Source: an uncultured Candidatus Saccharibacteria bacterium (GTDB lineage: Bacteria; Patescibacteriota; Saccharimonadia; Saccharimonadales; Saccharimonadaceae). From it: 44,923 nucleotides of DNA. The stretch is taken from contig CAMJKD010000010.1 of assembly GCA_946406315.1 (NCBI GenBank), positions 1-44,923 on the forward strand, given 5' to 3'. The notes beneath the pieces were generated by a model. It was not told the DNA's origin and did not search any database. It worked only from the letters and a program-made list of their open reading frames with translations. The position numbers and the translations under genes were made by a program. Below are positions 7,622-16,370 of the stretch, one piece after another. Within the stretch, counting starts at the first letter, position 1; each line of letters starts with the position of its first letter.

Positions 7622-8596
7622 ATGGAACAACCAGAATTTGACGTATTTCAGTGGGCAAACTCCGTCGATGAAGTAAAAAATAACATTTCGGTAGAATTAT
7701 TCTTATTTAATAAAAACTATACCCCATACAAGGTGCGCTATAGCGATGTTTTGATGCAGACAATTCGCTCCATGTTTATGTTGGAAGCGGTCGAATATGT
7801 CATTAAAGAGGCCGATAAAGGCCTTGAATGTCGCGAATACGAACTATCCGACGGTGAAGATAAGGTTATTTATCGCATTAATCTAGATAAGGTCGGTCGC
7901 GCCGAGACGCTCATTCATCTCATTGAAAATGAATATAAAGACATTGCTTTCTTTACTGATAACGAATATGAGTTTAAGCGTATTAAAGGTATTGTTGCCA
8001 AGTTTACTTACCCTGGCGATGAAGGTCAAAAGACTTTCTATATTGCCAAAGGTCTAGCCGCCAGCTCTGCGCTCAAGGGTAAATTAAGTTGGGAGCTCAA
8101 TGGTGAAAGTTTTGAGCCACTTACTGCCGATGTTGCCATCAAGGTTCCAGAAGGCAACGAAACAGCTATCATTGACGGTAATATTGTTATCTTTAATCAG
8201 TCTAAATTTGAAAAATTGTTCCAGTATGACTATAAGCAGCAAGTCATTTCTGAGCAAAAAGCAAAGGAATTGCAGGACGCTTATAGTCTTAGCTTTCCAG
8301 AGGGGTTGACACTCAACGCTTTGCTCGAAGACAAGAAGCCATTAGTAAAGAAACTGCAAGCGGTTGAAATTGGCGAGATGAAACAAGATCAACTTCTTGA
8401 TTACGCGGACGAAATGCAGCTCGAACTTATGACTGACGATCAGGGTAAGATTATTATCATGGACGACAAAGATCTGAATATGTTCGTAAATTTGCTCAGT
8501 GAAGATTACTTTGTTTCCCCAGTAAATGGTCGCCGCTATGAGATTAAGAGCAAAAAACTCCTTGACGACCCAGAGGGAGAGCCACCGCGCGGCTAA
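7622..8596 (+). CDS. DUF4868 (KwaB-like) protein
   Basis: The 324 residues match the layout I know for DUF4868, the family that includes KwaB of the Kiwa phage defence system. There is a variable N-terminal alpha/beta part, then a core with AKFTYPGDEGQKTFYIAKGL, a strand-turn segment with IIDGNIVIFNQSKFEKLFQY, a helical linker, and a C-terminal block LLSEDYFVSPVNGRRYEIKSK that resembles the SD-V-T-G-x-x-Y ending of the family. No membrane segment. A full Kiwa system also needs the membrane sensor KwaA, and none is nearby. It has a strong AAGGAGG site and heads a four-gene operon with TatD. The assignment is from remembered patterns and needs a profile search. Confidence 0.6.
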   Translation: MEQPEFDVFQWANSVDEVKNNISVELFLFNKNYTPYKVRYSDVLMQTIRSMFMLEAVEYVIKEADKGLECREYELSDGEDKVIYRINLDKVGRAETLIHLIENEYKDIAFFTDNEYEFKRIKGIVAKFTYPGDEGQKTFYIAKGLAASSALKGKLSWELNGESFEPLTADVAIKVPEGNETAIIDGNIVIFNQSKFEKLFQYDYKQQVISEQKAKELQDAYSLSFPEGLTLNALLEDKKPLVKKLQAVEIGEMKQDQLLDYADEMQLELMTDDQGKIIIMDDKDLNMFVNLLSEDYFVSPVNGRRYEIKSKKLLDDPEGEPPRG

Positions 8597-8601
8597 TTAA
8601 A

Positions 8602-9354
8602 ATGCTAGTCGATTCGCACTGTCATATCCACAATAAAGGATATTTCGAGCTCGCGCCAGATGAGATTCTCCAACACGCGCATAAAAATGGAGTGGATAAA
8701 TGTATTGTCATTGGTACTGATCCGAAAGATTCCGAAGTTGCCTGCAAATTTGCCCTCCAGCATAAAGAGGTTTGGTGGACTTATGGCTATCATCCGAACG
8801 ATTATGATGGCAATAAAGCAAAACTTGAATCGGACCTCAAAAAAGCCAAAAATAACGTTCTAAAGAGCGAAAAACTGGTAGCCATCGGCGAAATTGGGCT
8901 CGATTATCATTTTGACGGTTATAATCGCGATTGGCAGGCATATTTATTAGAAAATATGTTACAAATTGCGCAAGATATGCAATTACCGGTTAGTTTTCAT
9001 ATTCGAGACGCTTTTGATGATTTTTGGCCAATTTTTGATAATTTTCACCTTCCTACCTCTGTTTTGCACTCATATTCAGATAGCGAAGAAAACCTCGAAA
9101 AAGGCATAGCCAAGGGCTTTTTCTTCGGCGTAAATGGGCTTTCGACCTTTGCGCAGATTCCGCACCCACCTCTGGAAAGGATAATCTTAGAAACTGATGC
9201 CCCCTTCTTGACACCAAAGCCATTTCGTGGTACAATTAATAAACCGGGCTATGTAAAAAACATAGCTGACTGGGCAGCAGAATATTATCAAGTAGCCTTC
9301 GATCAAGTTGCCGCAATTACTACGGCGAATGTCGAAAAGCTATTTAAAATCTAA
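8602..9354 (+). CDS. tatD: TatD family metal-dependent hydrolase
   Basis: TatD proteins are TIM-barrel, divalent-metal-dependent nucleases. The 250 residues contain the metal ligands in order: DSHCHIH at the N-terminus, the Glu of GEIGLDYH, a His in SFHIRDA, a His in VLHSYSD, and the Asp of LETDAPFL. The segment between the last two motifs is shorter than usual, and most of the strand and helix before LETDAP is missing. There is no clear ribosome binding site. The start is 5 bases after the previous stop, so translation is probably coupled to the KwaB-like gene. Confidence 0.9.
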   Translation: MLVDSHCHIHNKGYFELAPDEILQHAHKNGVDKCIVIGTDPKDSEVACKFALQHKEVWWTYGYHPNDYDGNKAKLESDLKKAKNNVLKSEKLVAIGEIGLDYHFDGYNRDWQAYLLENMLQIAQDMQLPVSFHIRDAFDDFWPIFDNFHLPTSVLHSYSDSEENLEKGIAKGFFFGVNGLSTFAQIPHPPLERIILETDAPFLTPKPFRGTINKPGYVKNIADWAAEYYQVAFDQVAAITTANVEKLFKI

Positions 9355-9365
9355 GGAGGCTGATT

Positions 9366-9686
9366 ATGTACGAAAACACAAATGTCGATTCCGCATTTCA
9401 TATTCCTGTTTCGAGCGCAATAAAGGCTGCCGTCGAAGAGGCAGAACAAAAGAAGCAGCAAGTCGTAGCGCCTGTCGCTAATCCGACATCCGCCAATCCT
9501 ATTCCTTCGCCGGCTGTTTCTGCAGCACAAACTACGCCAGTTCAGGCCGTTGAAGCTTCGTCTTTTGTGCCCATACAATACTCCGCAAAAGCCTCTTATG
9601 ATGATAAGATGCTCTATAAAGAACTAAGTGCTGTATCTGATGAGGTACTCGAATGTCGAAACAAAATCTTAAACAACGTCTATTAA
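9366..9686 (+). CDS. hypothetical Ala/Pro/Val-rich protein
   Basis: Unrecognised, 106 residues. Residues 1-30 form a possible amphipathic helix, 30-70 are a low-complexity Ala/Pro/Thr/Val linker, and 75-106 a charged helix (MLYKELSAVSDEVLECRNKI). The start has a strong ribosome binding site (AAGGAGGC). It follows tatD by 11 bases and its last 34 bases overlap the next gene in another frame, which supports joint translation. The shape (helix, linker, helix) suggests a scaffold or partner-binding protein; no enzyme motif is visible. Confidence 0.7.
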   Translation: MYENTNVDSAFHIPVSSAIKAAVEEAEQKKQQVVAPVANPTSANPIPSPAVSAAQTTPVQAVEASSFVPIQYSAKASYDDKMLYKELSAVSDEVLECRNKILNNVY

Positions 9687-10021
9687 AATCAATTCGATCA
9701 ACCACTGCGCGCCCAAACGAAGAAGCGCGTCGCAAATCGGTTGAACGTGATTTAATTAACGCCGAATCCGCACTTGGGCGTACGCTTTTTGGTGAGGTAA
9801 AACGTGGTCATGCGCGCGAATTCTTTTGCTTGAAGAAAAATGTTTGGCTTTGGTATGAAGACGGTTTAATGATTCGCTATGAAGTACGCGAAAACGGCGT
9901 GTATAAACAGGTCGGCAAGAATGATAGTTATCACAAGGTCACTGGGGAAGAGCTAGAAAATTTCCGCAACGCTACTAAAGCTTATCTAAGGCTAATCAAG
10001 ACTCGTATTTATAATAACTAA
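9653..10021 (+). CDS. hypothetical basic protein (122 aa)
   Basis: Unrecognised. It is rich in Arg and Lys, with a helical N-terminus (LKQRLLKSIRS) and a compact aromatic C-terminal half (FFCLKKNVWLWYEDGLMIRYEVRENG) that looks like a small beta sheet, then a final helix. It overlaps the previous gene by 34 bases and is last in the operon that begins with the KwaB-like gene. The basic character would allow nucleic-acid contact, but nothing proves it. No terminator follows; the next promoter begins about 50 bases later. Confidence 0.75.
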   Translation: MSKQNLKQRLLKSIRSTTARPNEEARRKSVERDLINAESALGRTLFGEVKRGHAREFFCLKKNVWLWYEDGLMIRYEVRENGVYKQVGKNDSYHKVTGEELENFRNATKAYLRLIKTRIYNN

Positions 10022-10073
10022 ACCTTATGTCTGTTACCTACTTGACTTTTCCCTCGGAAATGTGGCGTCGTGA

Positions 10074-10079
10074 TAAAAT
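10074..10079 (+). promoter_or_regulatory. -10 box of the cysteine desulfurase gene, leaderless
   Basis: TAAAAT ends 6 bases before ATG 10086. A TTGACT at 10042 is too far upstream (26-base spacer) to be a normal -35. Confidence 0.55.
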
Positions 10080-10085
10080 AAAGGC

Positions 10086-11240
10086 ATGATCTATCTAGAC
10101 TACGCCGCAGCAACTCCGCTTTCCGAGAAAGCGTTAAAGGCTATGTTGCCATATTTTAGCGAAGAATTTTTCAATCCTTCCGCCGCCTATTTGCCGGCCG
10201 TACATGTGCGACGCGCTTATGAAAAAGCGAAGGACGATATCGCGCACGTAATAGGCGCGAAGGGGGCGGATTTGGTCATAACTTCCGGCGCGACGGAGTC
10301 TATCAACCTGGCTTTTTCTATTATTTCTACTAATTCCGATGCCGAAGTTCTGATTTCTGCCACTGAACATCCTGCCGTTCTAGAAAATGCCAAAAGAGCA
10401 GGGAATTATCAAGTTATCGAAGTCAATCAATATGGTCGTGTGGATCTTGAAGATTTTAAAGCTAAACTAACGCCTAAGACACAATTTGTATCAATTTGCC
10501 TTGTATCGTCCGAACTTGGCACAATTCAGCCAATATCAGATTTAGCTCGCATTATAAATGAAGAACGTCAGCGCCGAGCTTTTGCTGGCGAAACGATGCC
10601 GCTTTATTTTCATACTGACGCTTCTCAAGGTCTCGGTCTAATAGAGGTGAAGCTAAATCGCCTTGGCGTAGATTTGCTGACACTTAATGCGGCAAAAGTC
10701 TACGGACCTAAAGGAATTGGCGCCCTCTATGTCGGGCGCAATGTTAAACTTCGACCACTTGCAGTCGGCGGCGGACAAGAAATGGGTTTACGGAGCGGTA
10801 CGGAAAACGTCCCCGCCACTATCGCCTTTGCTACGGCGATTACGGAGGCTGAGAAACATTTGAATAGTGAGCGCAAACGACTTCAGGAACTGAAGTGTAA
10901 ATTTCGTAATAGTCTTTCGGATTTACCAAATATCCGTTTCTTAGGCAAAGAAAAAGTCCAGCTAGCTAGCTTTCTGCCAATTTCCTTGCCAGGCCTTGAT
11001 GCTGAGCGCCTAATTTATGCATTGGAGGATAAAGAAGTTTATCTATCAACGGGCGCTGCCTGTGCGGCGAGTAAAGGAATTAAATCCCCAACCCTAGTTG
11101 CAATCGGTCTTTCCGATTCTGAAATTTCTGGTTCACTACGCATTACGATGGGGGAGGGTACTGATGAAGCAGCTATCGAGGCGGCAAATCAAGCGATTCA
11201 CGAAGTCGTAGAGGCTGAATTATCCCGTTTAGCTAAATAG
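10086..11240 (+). CDS. cysteine desulfurase (NifS/IscS family)
   Basis: PLP enzyme that moves sulfur from cysteine to a catalytic Cys persulfide. The 384 residues show the N-terminal YLDYAAATP block, H94 in ATEHPAV, D178 and Q181 in HTDASQG, the PLP lysine K204 in LNAAKVYGPKG, the RSGTEN block, and the catalytic Cys C326 in STGAACAASKG. The residue before the PLP lysine is Ala where most IscS/NifS proteins have His. No IscU or SUF scaffold is in the window. MnmA, encoded 6 kb away, needs a sulfur donor, so feeding tRNA thiolation is a reasonable role. Confidence 0.92.
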   Translation: MIYLDYAAATPLSEKALKAMLPYFSEEFFNPSAAYLPAVHVRRAYEKAKDDIAHVIGAKGADLVITSGATESINLAFSIISTNSDAEVLISATEHPAVLENAKRAGNYQVIEVNQYGRVDLEDFKAKLTPKTQFVSICLVSSELGTIQPISDLARIINEERQRRAFAGETMPLYFHTDASQGLGLIEVKLNRLGVDLLTLNAAKVYGPKGIGALYVGRNVKLRPLAVGGGQEMGLRSGTENVPATIAFATAITEAEKHLNSERKRLQELKCKFRNSLSDLPNIRFLGKEKVQLASFLPISLPGLDAERLIYALEDKEVYLSTGAACAASKGIKSPTLVAIGLSDSEISGSLRITMGEGTDEAAIEAANQAIHEVVEAELSRLAK

Positions 11241-11245
11241 TCTTA

Positions 11246-11989
11246 CTACCAACACTTATCGCCATTGCTTGACCAACACAAAGTGTACGGATTTACGCTA
11301 GTCCTGTCGTGTATTTCCCCAGGATTCATTACCCCCTTGTTTATTTTTTTCAAATCGTCATCGCTAATCTGTTTCTTTTCGGGAGTATCGTCATAGTCTT
11401 CGTCGGCGTCTTTATTGTTATTCATTTTGTCAGTAGCGTCACTGCGCTTATCATTAATACGCTCTTTCGCTGCTTCCGCCTTACTGTCTTTGCCGTTCGA
11501 ATTCGACCCCTTAGCTGCGCAGCCGTTGCTATATAATACGCTCTCCGCCCTATTGTATGCTTCGAGCGCTTTATTATAATCACTTCCTTGCAAAGCCGTA
11601 TCGCCTTGAAGCTCGATACTCAACGATAGATTGACGTAAATCTTACATAGTTTTGCTTGAGGTGGTGATTTTTGTAAGCTCTCCGTAAAGCTACTTTCGG
11701 CTCTTGTATATTCGCCCATCATTAATCTTGCTGTGCCTTGGTTGTAGTCGGCAATATAGGGCTCTAGAACATTCATGACAAAACGAGTTTCTGTAAAACC
11801 TTCTGCTATTGGGTAATTTTTATTACTATAAACAATGAAATAGACAAGGTTATATAGCCAAGCCGAAAGGAAGAAGAAAGAAATAATCATTAATAATAGA
11901 ATCGGCAGAGAATAACGCTTCAAGAGTGCCTTACGCTTTTCTTTTCGGATTTTGTCTTGATCTAATAGTGCTGGGTCTAAATTAATCAT
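11246..11989 (-). CDS. membrane-anchored TPR-like protein of the MoxR/VWA operon (BatC-like)
   Basis: A 247-residue protein with a basic N-terminus, one membrane helix at about 29-54, then an outside part. Residues about 76-160 contain two or three TPR-like helix pairs (DYNQGTARLMMGEYTRAESS, DYNKALEAYNRAESVL). The C-terminal 80 residues are charged, Asn/Asp/Lys-rich and probably disordered, ending with a Cys-containing tail. The start overlaps the upstream VWA gene as ATGA. TPR proteins after two VWA proteins are typical of Bat operons. It converges on the cysteine desulfurase gene with a 5-base gap and no visible terminator. Confidence 0.75.
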   Translation of the reverse strand: MINLDPALLDQDKIRKEKRKALLKRYSLPILLLMIISFFFLSAWLYNLVYFIVYSNKNYPIAEGFTETRFVMNVLEPYIADYNQGTARLMMGEYTRAESSFTESLQKSPPQAKLCKIYVNLSLSIELQGDTALQGSDYNKALEAYNRAESVLYSNGCAAKGSNSNGKDSKAEAAKERINDKRSDATDKMNNNKDADEDYDDTPEKKQISDDDLKKINKGVMNPGEIHDRTSVNPYTLCWSSNGDKCW

Positions 11990-12978
11990 TTTTTGTCCAC
12001 CTCATATTCCGATAAAACTGCGCCAAAGCAACTATAGAATTCCCATAGTAATAATGCTAATACAAACAATGCGAATATCCAATACAATTCGATATATGAT
12101 TTGATTTTTTTCGAATAGTTTATGTCAACTTTTGTGCTTACAGCTTTCTTTAGTTCTTCGGCTAATGAAGAATCGATTTCTCCATCACTGCGCATATATT
12201 CAAAATTATTTTTTTCCGCAACTTGCTTCAAATAGTCTTCGTTTATTTTTGATGTACAATAACTACCGCCTGGACAAGTTAAGTATGACTCCTCTCCGTT
12301 TTCGGTAGTACTATTACTAACCCACGGTATTTTTTCACCCGCGCTTGTTCCGTAACCGATTACGATACCCGTGCTGGCATCTTTAAACAAGCCATCGTCA
12401 GCCACTGCTTTTTCATTTTTAGTATTCTCCCCGTCAGACATAAAAATCACTATATTCCGTGAGTCTGAATGAGATTTAGCATATTTGCTAATTCCCGCGT
12501 CTGCATAGGCTAGCAAATCATTCAAATCGGTCGGTGAAGCATATGAAGTGTTTTTAGTCCTCAAAGACCGAATGCTAGATACAACAGCATTTGTATCCGT
12601 TGTCACCGGCGTAAGATTATAAGTTACACCGTCCTGTACGTAAACGGAATAATGGGCGCCAGGAAAAGTCGTAATTATCTTTTCGGCATCCGCCTTTAAT
12701 GCGTTTAGGCGTGTCTGTTTAGACGCATCTTTGACTGCCATGCTATTTGTATTATCTATTATAAAGAATAGAGTTGCATTCACGCTTGCCTGCTCGGACT
12801 CGCCGCCAATTAGCGACGGGCGTAAAAGCGTTAATAATAAAAACACGATTAGTAAAATCCTGCGCAAACTCGCAAGGTTGCGATACTTTTTCCTGATGAC
12901 GCACATTATTCCGACTACTAGAGTAAATATAGCTAAAGGAATCAGCACATATAATGGCAAAATTGGTTTTATTATCAT
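11986..12978 (-). CDS. VWA domain membrane protein (BatB-like)
   Basis: The 330 residues start at ATG 12978, which overlaps the stop of the previous gene as ATGA and has GGAG upstream; an in-frame ATG at 13023 would overlap much further. Two N-terminal membrane helices (about 5-30 and 40-58) precede a von Willebrand A domain and a C-terminal helix near 290-315. The MIDAS-type metal motif reads DNTNSM, with Thr where DxSxS has the first Ser. Bat/VWA proteins are thought to form surface-facing complexes with MoxR ATPases that help mature other proteins. Confidence 0.85.
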   Translation of the reverse strand: MIIKPILPLYVLIPLAIFTLVVGIMCVIRKKYRNLASLRRILLIVFLLLTLLRPSLIGGESEQASVNATLFFIIDNTNSMAVKDASKQTRLNALKADAEKIITTFPGAHYSVYVQDGVTYNLTPVTTDTNAVVSSIRSLRTKNTSYASPTDLNDLLAYADAGISKYAKSHSDSRNIVIFMSDGENTKNEKAVADDGLFKDASTGIVIGYGTSAGEKIPWVSNSTTENGEESYLTCPGGSYCTSKINEDYLKQVAEKNNFEYMRSDGEIDSSLAEELKKAVSTKVDINYSKKIKSYIELYWIFALFVLALLLWEFYSCFGAVLSEYEVDKK

Positions 12979-13955
12979 AGCTTCAATCTCCATACAATAA
13001 ATAACATTACGACAATAGAGCATAGTGCTACCACGGTAGAAATCCTTGGGGAATCCATTTGTACGAATTGAGCTACACCGTCATGTTTTGCGGCTTCTTG
13101 CTTCATAATGTCGCTTGCTGCCTGTGTGCCATTAATTCCTTGAGCTGGCAAATTATAATATAAACCTCCAGTCGCCTTTACGGCTTGGCGAAAATCAACA
13201 ATGCGTTCATTTCTAGTTGCCGCATAATCCTGCTCTTTGACCGTATCGATACCATAAAGCACTATGCCGTACTTAGCTAGATAGTTGCCGGCTTGTTTTA
13301 TAGTGGCTACTCCGTCATTTTGATAGTTATCGGTCGCCACAATAATTGACTGCGCACGACCATCTTCGGTTAACTTGTCGAAGGCGGAAGCGCAATTGAT
13401 AATGCCATCACCGATTGCTGATGAGCCTCCAACATCAAGCTTGAAAGGGTTGTAAGGTGTGGATGCGTATGTACTTAAGACATCTTTAAAAACCAATTCA
13501 AGCGCGTCATAGTCGTTAGTTAACGGTGAAACAATTGCAGCTTTACTCGCAAAAACGCCAATCCCTATGCGCTGACCTTGTAACTTCGATAATGTATTAC
13601 TAAAATAAGAAAGCACATCTAACATTGCCGCCGATTGTGAGCCGCTCACATCGATACAGAGCATAATATCTCGCGTTTCGTAGTCCGGCTCGATGACGTT
13701 TACTGAAATTGGCCGCGATGCAGAAATCGTAATCGAAACCATAGACACGACGAAACAGATGGCGACCAAGACCAATAAGAAGCGGTATTTCCTTCTTGCT
13801 TTTTCATATTCCGGTAAAGCTTTTATACGTTTGCTATGCGCTATCATTACGGCTTTTTTAGTTTTACGCTGTTTAGTGCGAAAACGAAAAATCGAATAGG
13901 TAATGATTGCTACTAATGCGAAAAGTGGTAGGATGAATAACCAAGCGTATTTCAT
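12975..13955 (-). CDS. VWA domain membrane protein (BatA-like)
   Basis: The 326 residues have an N-terminal membrane helix (about 4-24), a basic loop, a second helix (about 60-82), a VWA domain with a canonical MIDAS start DVSGSQS, and a final helix just before the C-terminus (about 302-322). This is the usual architecture of Aerotolerance-type BatA proteins. It overlaps both neighbours by 4 bases (ATGA), indicating tight translational coupling. The two consecutive VWA proteins probably work as a pair at the membrane under control of the MoxR ATPase encoded upstream. Confidence 0.88.
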   Translation of the reverse strand: MKYAWLFILPLFALVAIITYSIFRFRTKQRKTKKAVMIAHSKRIKALPEYEKARRKYRFLLVLVAICFVVSMVSITISASRPISVNVIEPDYETRDIMLCIDVSGSQSAAMLDVLSYFSNTLSKLQGQRIGIGVFASKAAIVSPLTNDYDALELVFKDVLSTYASTPYNPFKLDVGGSSAIGDGIINCASAFDKLTEDGRAQSIIVATDNYQNDGVATIKQAGNYLAKYGIVLYGIDTVKEQDYAATRNERIVDFRQAVKATGGLYYNLPAQGINGTQAASDIMKQEAAKHDGVAQFVQMDSPRISTVVALCSIVVMLFIVWRLKL

Positions 13956-14437
13956 GCGTGCTGCTCCTTAATTAGCTCACGTGCCATATTGGCGGAATTG
14001 GCTACCGAGCCTTTTTCAAGTCCGTCAAACTCGTCTGGATAATATCGCTCAATTACTTGAGTTAAATGTTCGTAGCGCGATTTTTTTAAATCATTTAATG
14101 TCAATACGTCAGCATGGAAGCCGAGCGCTTCGTAATAGAAAAGACGCACGATTAAGCTCAATTGCTGATGCGCGACGGAGGCTTTCGTTTTGCGTGTGTT
14201 AAATTGCTCCTCAACCTCATCAACCATAGCTAGATATTTCGCTTTCAATGCTTCGATGTCAATTGTTTTTGGCGCCTGTGGCTTTAAATTAGCAATCGTC
14301 TTAATTTCTTTTTTGCGAGTTAAATGAAAAATTAATGCTATAACCGCTACTGCCAGTAGCAAGAAGAGAATGCCCACAAAAAGCCAAGCAAGACTGTAAT
14401 AAAATGGACCATACATATATTCACTTACGTCGCGCAT
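13952..14437 (-). CDS. membrane protein of the MoxR/VWA operon
   Basis: A 161-residue protein with one membrane helix (about 13-40) and a helical cytoplasmic part. The start at 14437 is chosen because a GGAGGAG ribosome binding site lies 7 bases upstream; a longer frame to 14464 would place that site inside the gene. In other MoxR-DUF58-VWA operons a DUF4381-type single-pass protein occupies this slot, and this gene may be its counterpart, but I cannot confirm the family. It overlaps the 3' end of the DUF58 gene by 17 bases and the BatA-like start by 4. Confidence 0.75.
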   Translation of the reverse strand: MRDVSEYMYGPFYYSLAWLFVGILFLLLAVAVIALIFHLTRKKEIKTIANLKPQAPKTIDIEALKAKYLAMVDEVEEQFNTRKTKASVAHQQLSLIVRLFYYEALGFHADVLTLNDLKKSRYEHLTQVIERYYPDEFDGLEKGSVANSANMARELIKEQHA

Positions 14438-15311
14438 GTTTTTGCTCCTCCAACATTTTAACAATCGCAGAAATGGCGTGATCGGAACTGTCTATAAAAG
14501 TACTGGCAATACGGAAATGGCGCAATGCTTTCTTGATTTTCACCTTTTGTGCTTCACGATAATTCTTTTCAGCCTTTGCGAGTTTCTTGTCTTTACGATA
14601 AAACTGTGGCAGGCGCACTTTTCCTTCAACGTCGCGCACATCTTTATCGCGTAATATCTCGTTCGTCATCGGCGAATCTTCGACCATTATGAACATTTGC
14701 TCGTGGCGCGCATTAAGCTTGCGAATTATTTCGCTATCGATGGTTTCTGCGCTATCCGGATCGGTAATTACGACAATAAAGAGACGTTCGCGGTAACCTT
14801 TCATGATGTAGGTAAGTAGAGAATTAATATCACTACCTGGACTGTCTAACTTAATTGAATGTGCGTAGCGACCAAGAAAAATCTCTAAATATGCCGTATC
14901 TTCCTTCATGGCATAACGCGTATTTCCGCCATGATTACCATAAACCATCCCGACTAAATCGCCATGATGTTGGGCAATATAAGCCATGACGCCAGCGCAA
15001 AAAGTTGCCACTTCACCTTTCGGTTCGCCACTCGGAGCGAGTGCCGCCATCGAATTGCCATTATCTGCCACAATTAAAATATTATGTTTGCGCACGGCAA
15101 TGTAGCGACGAATCATGACACTACGTGAGCGAGCGGTTGCTTTCCAGTCGATATCTTTTATATCGTCACCGTAGCTATATTCGCGCAAATCATCAAAATC
15201 CATACTACGACCTTTAAATACGGAACCGTAGTTGCCAGTCAGGACGTTGCGTACACGATGCATGGAATGGATATCCATCTTCTTGCGCACTTTAACTAGA
15301 TAACTTGCCAT
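14421..15311 (-). CDS. DUF58 domain protein
   Basis: The 296 residues contain the DUF58 signature: a Gly-rich approach, then DFDDLREYSYGDDIKDIDWK and the following TARS. A VWA-like fold follows (HNILIVADNGNSM, with D-x-x-N-S as a degenerate metal site). DUF58 proteins nearly always sit between moxR and VWA genes, as here, and probably bridge the ATPase to its membrane partners. There is no clear membrane helix. The ribosome binding site (AAAGGA) is weak and distant. The C-terminal 60 residues are basic and helical. Confidence 0.9.
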   Translation of the reverse strand: MASYLVKVRKKMDIHSMHRVRNVLTGNYGSVFKGRSMDFDDLREYSYGDDIKDIDWKATARSRSVMIRRYIAVRKHNILIVADNGNSMAALAPSGEPKGEVATFCAGVMAYIAQHHGDLVGMVYGNHGGNTRYAMKEDTAYLEIFLGRYAHSIKLDSPGSDINSLLTYIMKGYRERLFIVVITDPDSAETIDSEIIRKLNARHEQMFIMVEDSPMTNEILRDKDVRDVEGKVRLPQFYRKDKKLAKAEKNYREAQKVKIKKALRHFRIASTFIDSSDHAISAIVKMLEEQKHARRK

Positions 15312-15351
15312 TTTAGATTTTGAATGATTCCTTTATTGTTTTGTTTACTAA

Positions 15352-16359
15352 TTATGGGGTTTGAATTTTTGCAAAGATTGCGTCAATAATCGCTTCCGGG
15401 TGAACCTCATCGGCGGCTGCCTCGAAGTTTAAGATAATACGATGGCGTAGCGCTGCGTAGCGAAGCCTCTTTATGTCGTCTGGGGTAACGTAACCGCGAC
15501 CTTCGATAATTGCCAACGCCTGGGCAATTTTCATGAGGGCAATGCCGCCGCGTGGACTAACGCCATACTCAACATAGCGGGCCAGACTTGCGTCAATTAA
15601 CTCGCGTGGGTTACGGGTTGCAGTAATGACATTGATGATGTAATTCTTAATTGAATCATCGACTACTACGCGTTCCGCATATTTTTGCAGTTTTTGTATG
15701 CTAGTCACATCGACTTTTTCCGCATCTGTAAGCGGAGCAGATATTACGCCACTAAGAGTGGAGTTTAGGATTTGTAATTCTTCGTCACGGCTTGGATAAC
15801 TTACGATTTCCTTGAGCAAGAAACGGTCGAGCTGAGCTTCTGGCAGCTCGTAGGTGCCTTCCTGTTCAATTGGGTTTTGGGTTGCTAAGACGATAAATGG
15901 GTCTGGCATCTTGTACATCACCCCGCCGACAGATACTTGACGCTCTTGCATCGCCTCGAGCATAGCGGACTGAGTTTTTGCGCTTGAACGGTTAATTTCA
16001 TCAAGCAAGATGAAGTTCGCGTGAACCGGACCAACTTTAGTTTCAAACGAACCAGTATTGTAGTTGTAAATCTGGGTGCCAATAATATCGCTCGGAAGAA
16101 GGTCTGGCGTGCACTGAATGCGACTGAAGCTACCGTTAGCGGCTTCGGCAATCGTTTTTGCAGCGAGTGTCTTAGCGAGACCTGGTACAGATTCTAGCAA
16201 GACGTGGCCATTTGCAATTAATGCTACTAACATTGAAAGACGTAATTCGTCCTGGCCTACAACTTTTTTCTGGTAGGCACTCGTAATCCGTTCGATTGTA
16301 TTTTTTGCATCGACGAGCTCATTGTCGGCAAGTATGTTTTGGTTGTTTTGTTGGTCCAT
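15352..16359 (-). CDS. MoxR family AAA+ ATPase
   Basis: A 335-residue AAA+ ATPase of the MoxR subfamily. Motifs are Walker A ESVPGLAKT (56-64), Walker B FILLDEINRSSAKTQ, the conserved LEAMQERQVS, sensor 1 in FIVLATQNPIEQEG, the Arg-finger region LPEAQLDRFL, and sensor 2 SPRGGIALM in the lid. MoxR proteins act as chaperone-like unfoldases for VWA partners, which follow in this operon. The start has a good AAGGAGA site. It is 11 bases downstream of a degenerate phosphoribosyltransferase gene, apparently the first gene of the operon. Confidence 0.95.
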   Translation of the reverse strand: MDQQNNQNILADNELVDAKNTIERITSAYQKKVVGQDELRLSMLVALIANGHVLLESVPGLAKTLAAKTIAEAANGSFSRIQCTPDLLPSDIIGTQIYNYNTGSFETKVGPVHANFILLDEINRSSAKTQSAMLEAMQERQVSVGGVMYKMPDPFIVLATQNPIEQEGTYELPEAQLDRFLLKEIVSYPSRDEELQILNSTLSGVISAPLTDAEKVDVTSIQKLQKYAERVVVDDSIKNYIINVITATRNPRELIDASLARYVEYGVSPRGGIALMKIAQALAIIEGRGYVTPDDIKRLRYAALRHRIILNFEAAADEVHPEAIIDAIFAKIQTP

Positions 16360-16370
16360 TTGGTCTCCTT

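Noticed and set aside
7622-8596. A complete Kiwa defence system
   Set aside because: No KwaA-type membrane protein gene is adjacent; only the KwaB-like half is seen.
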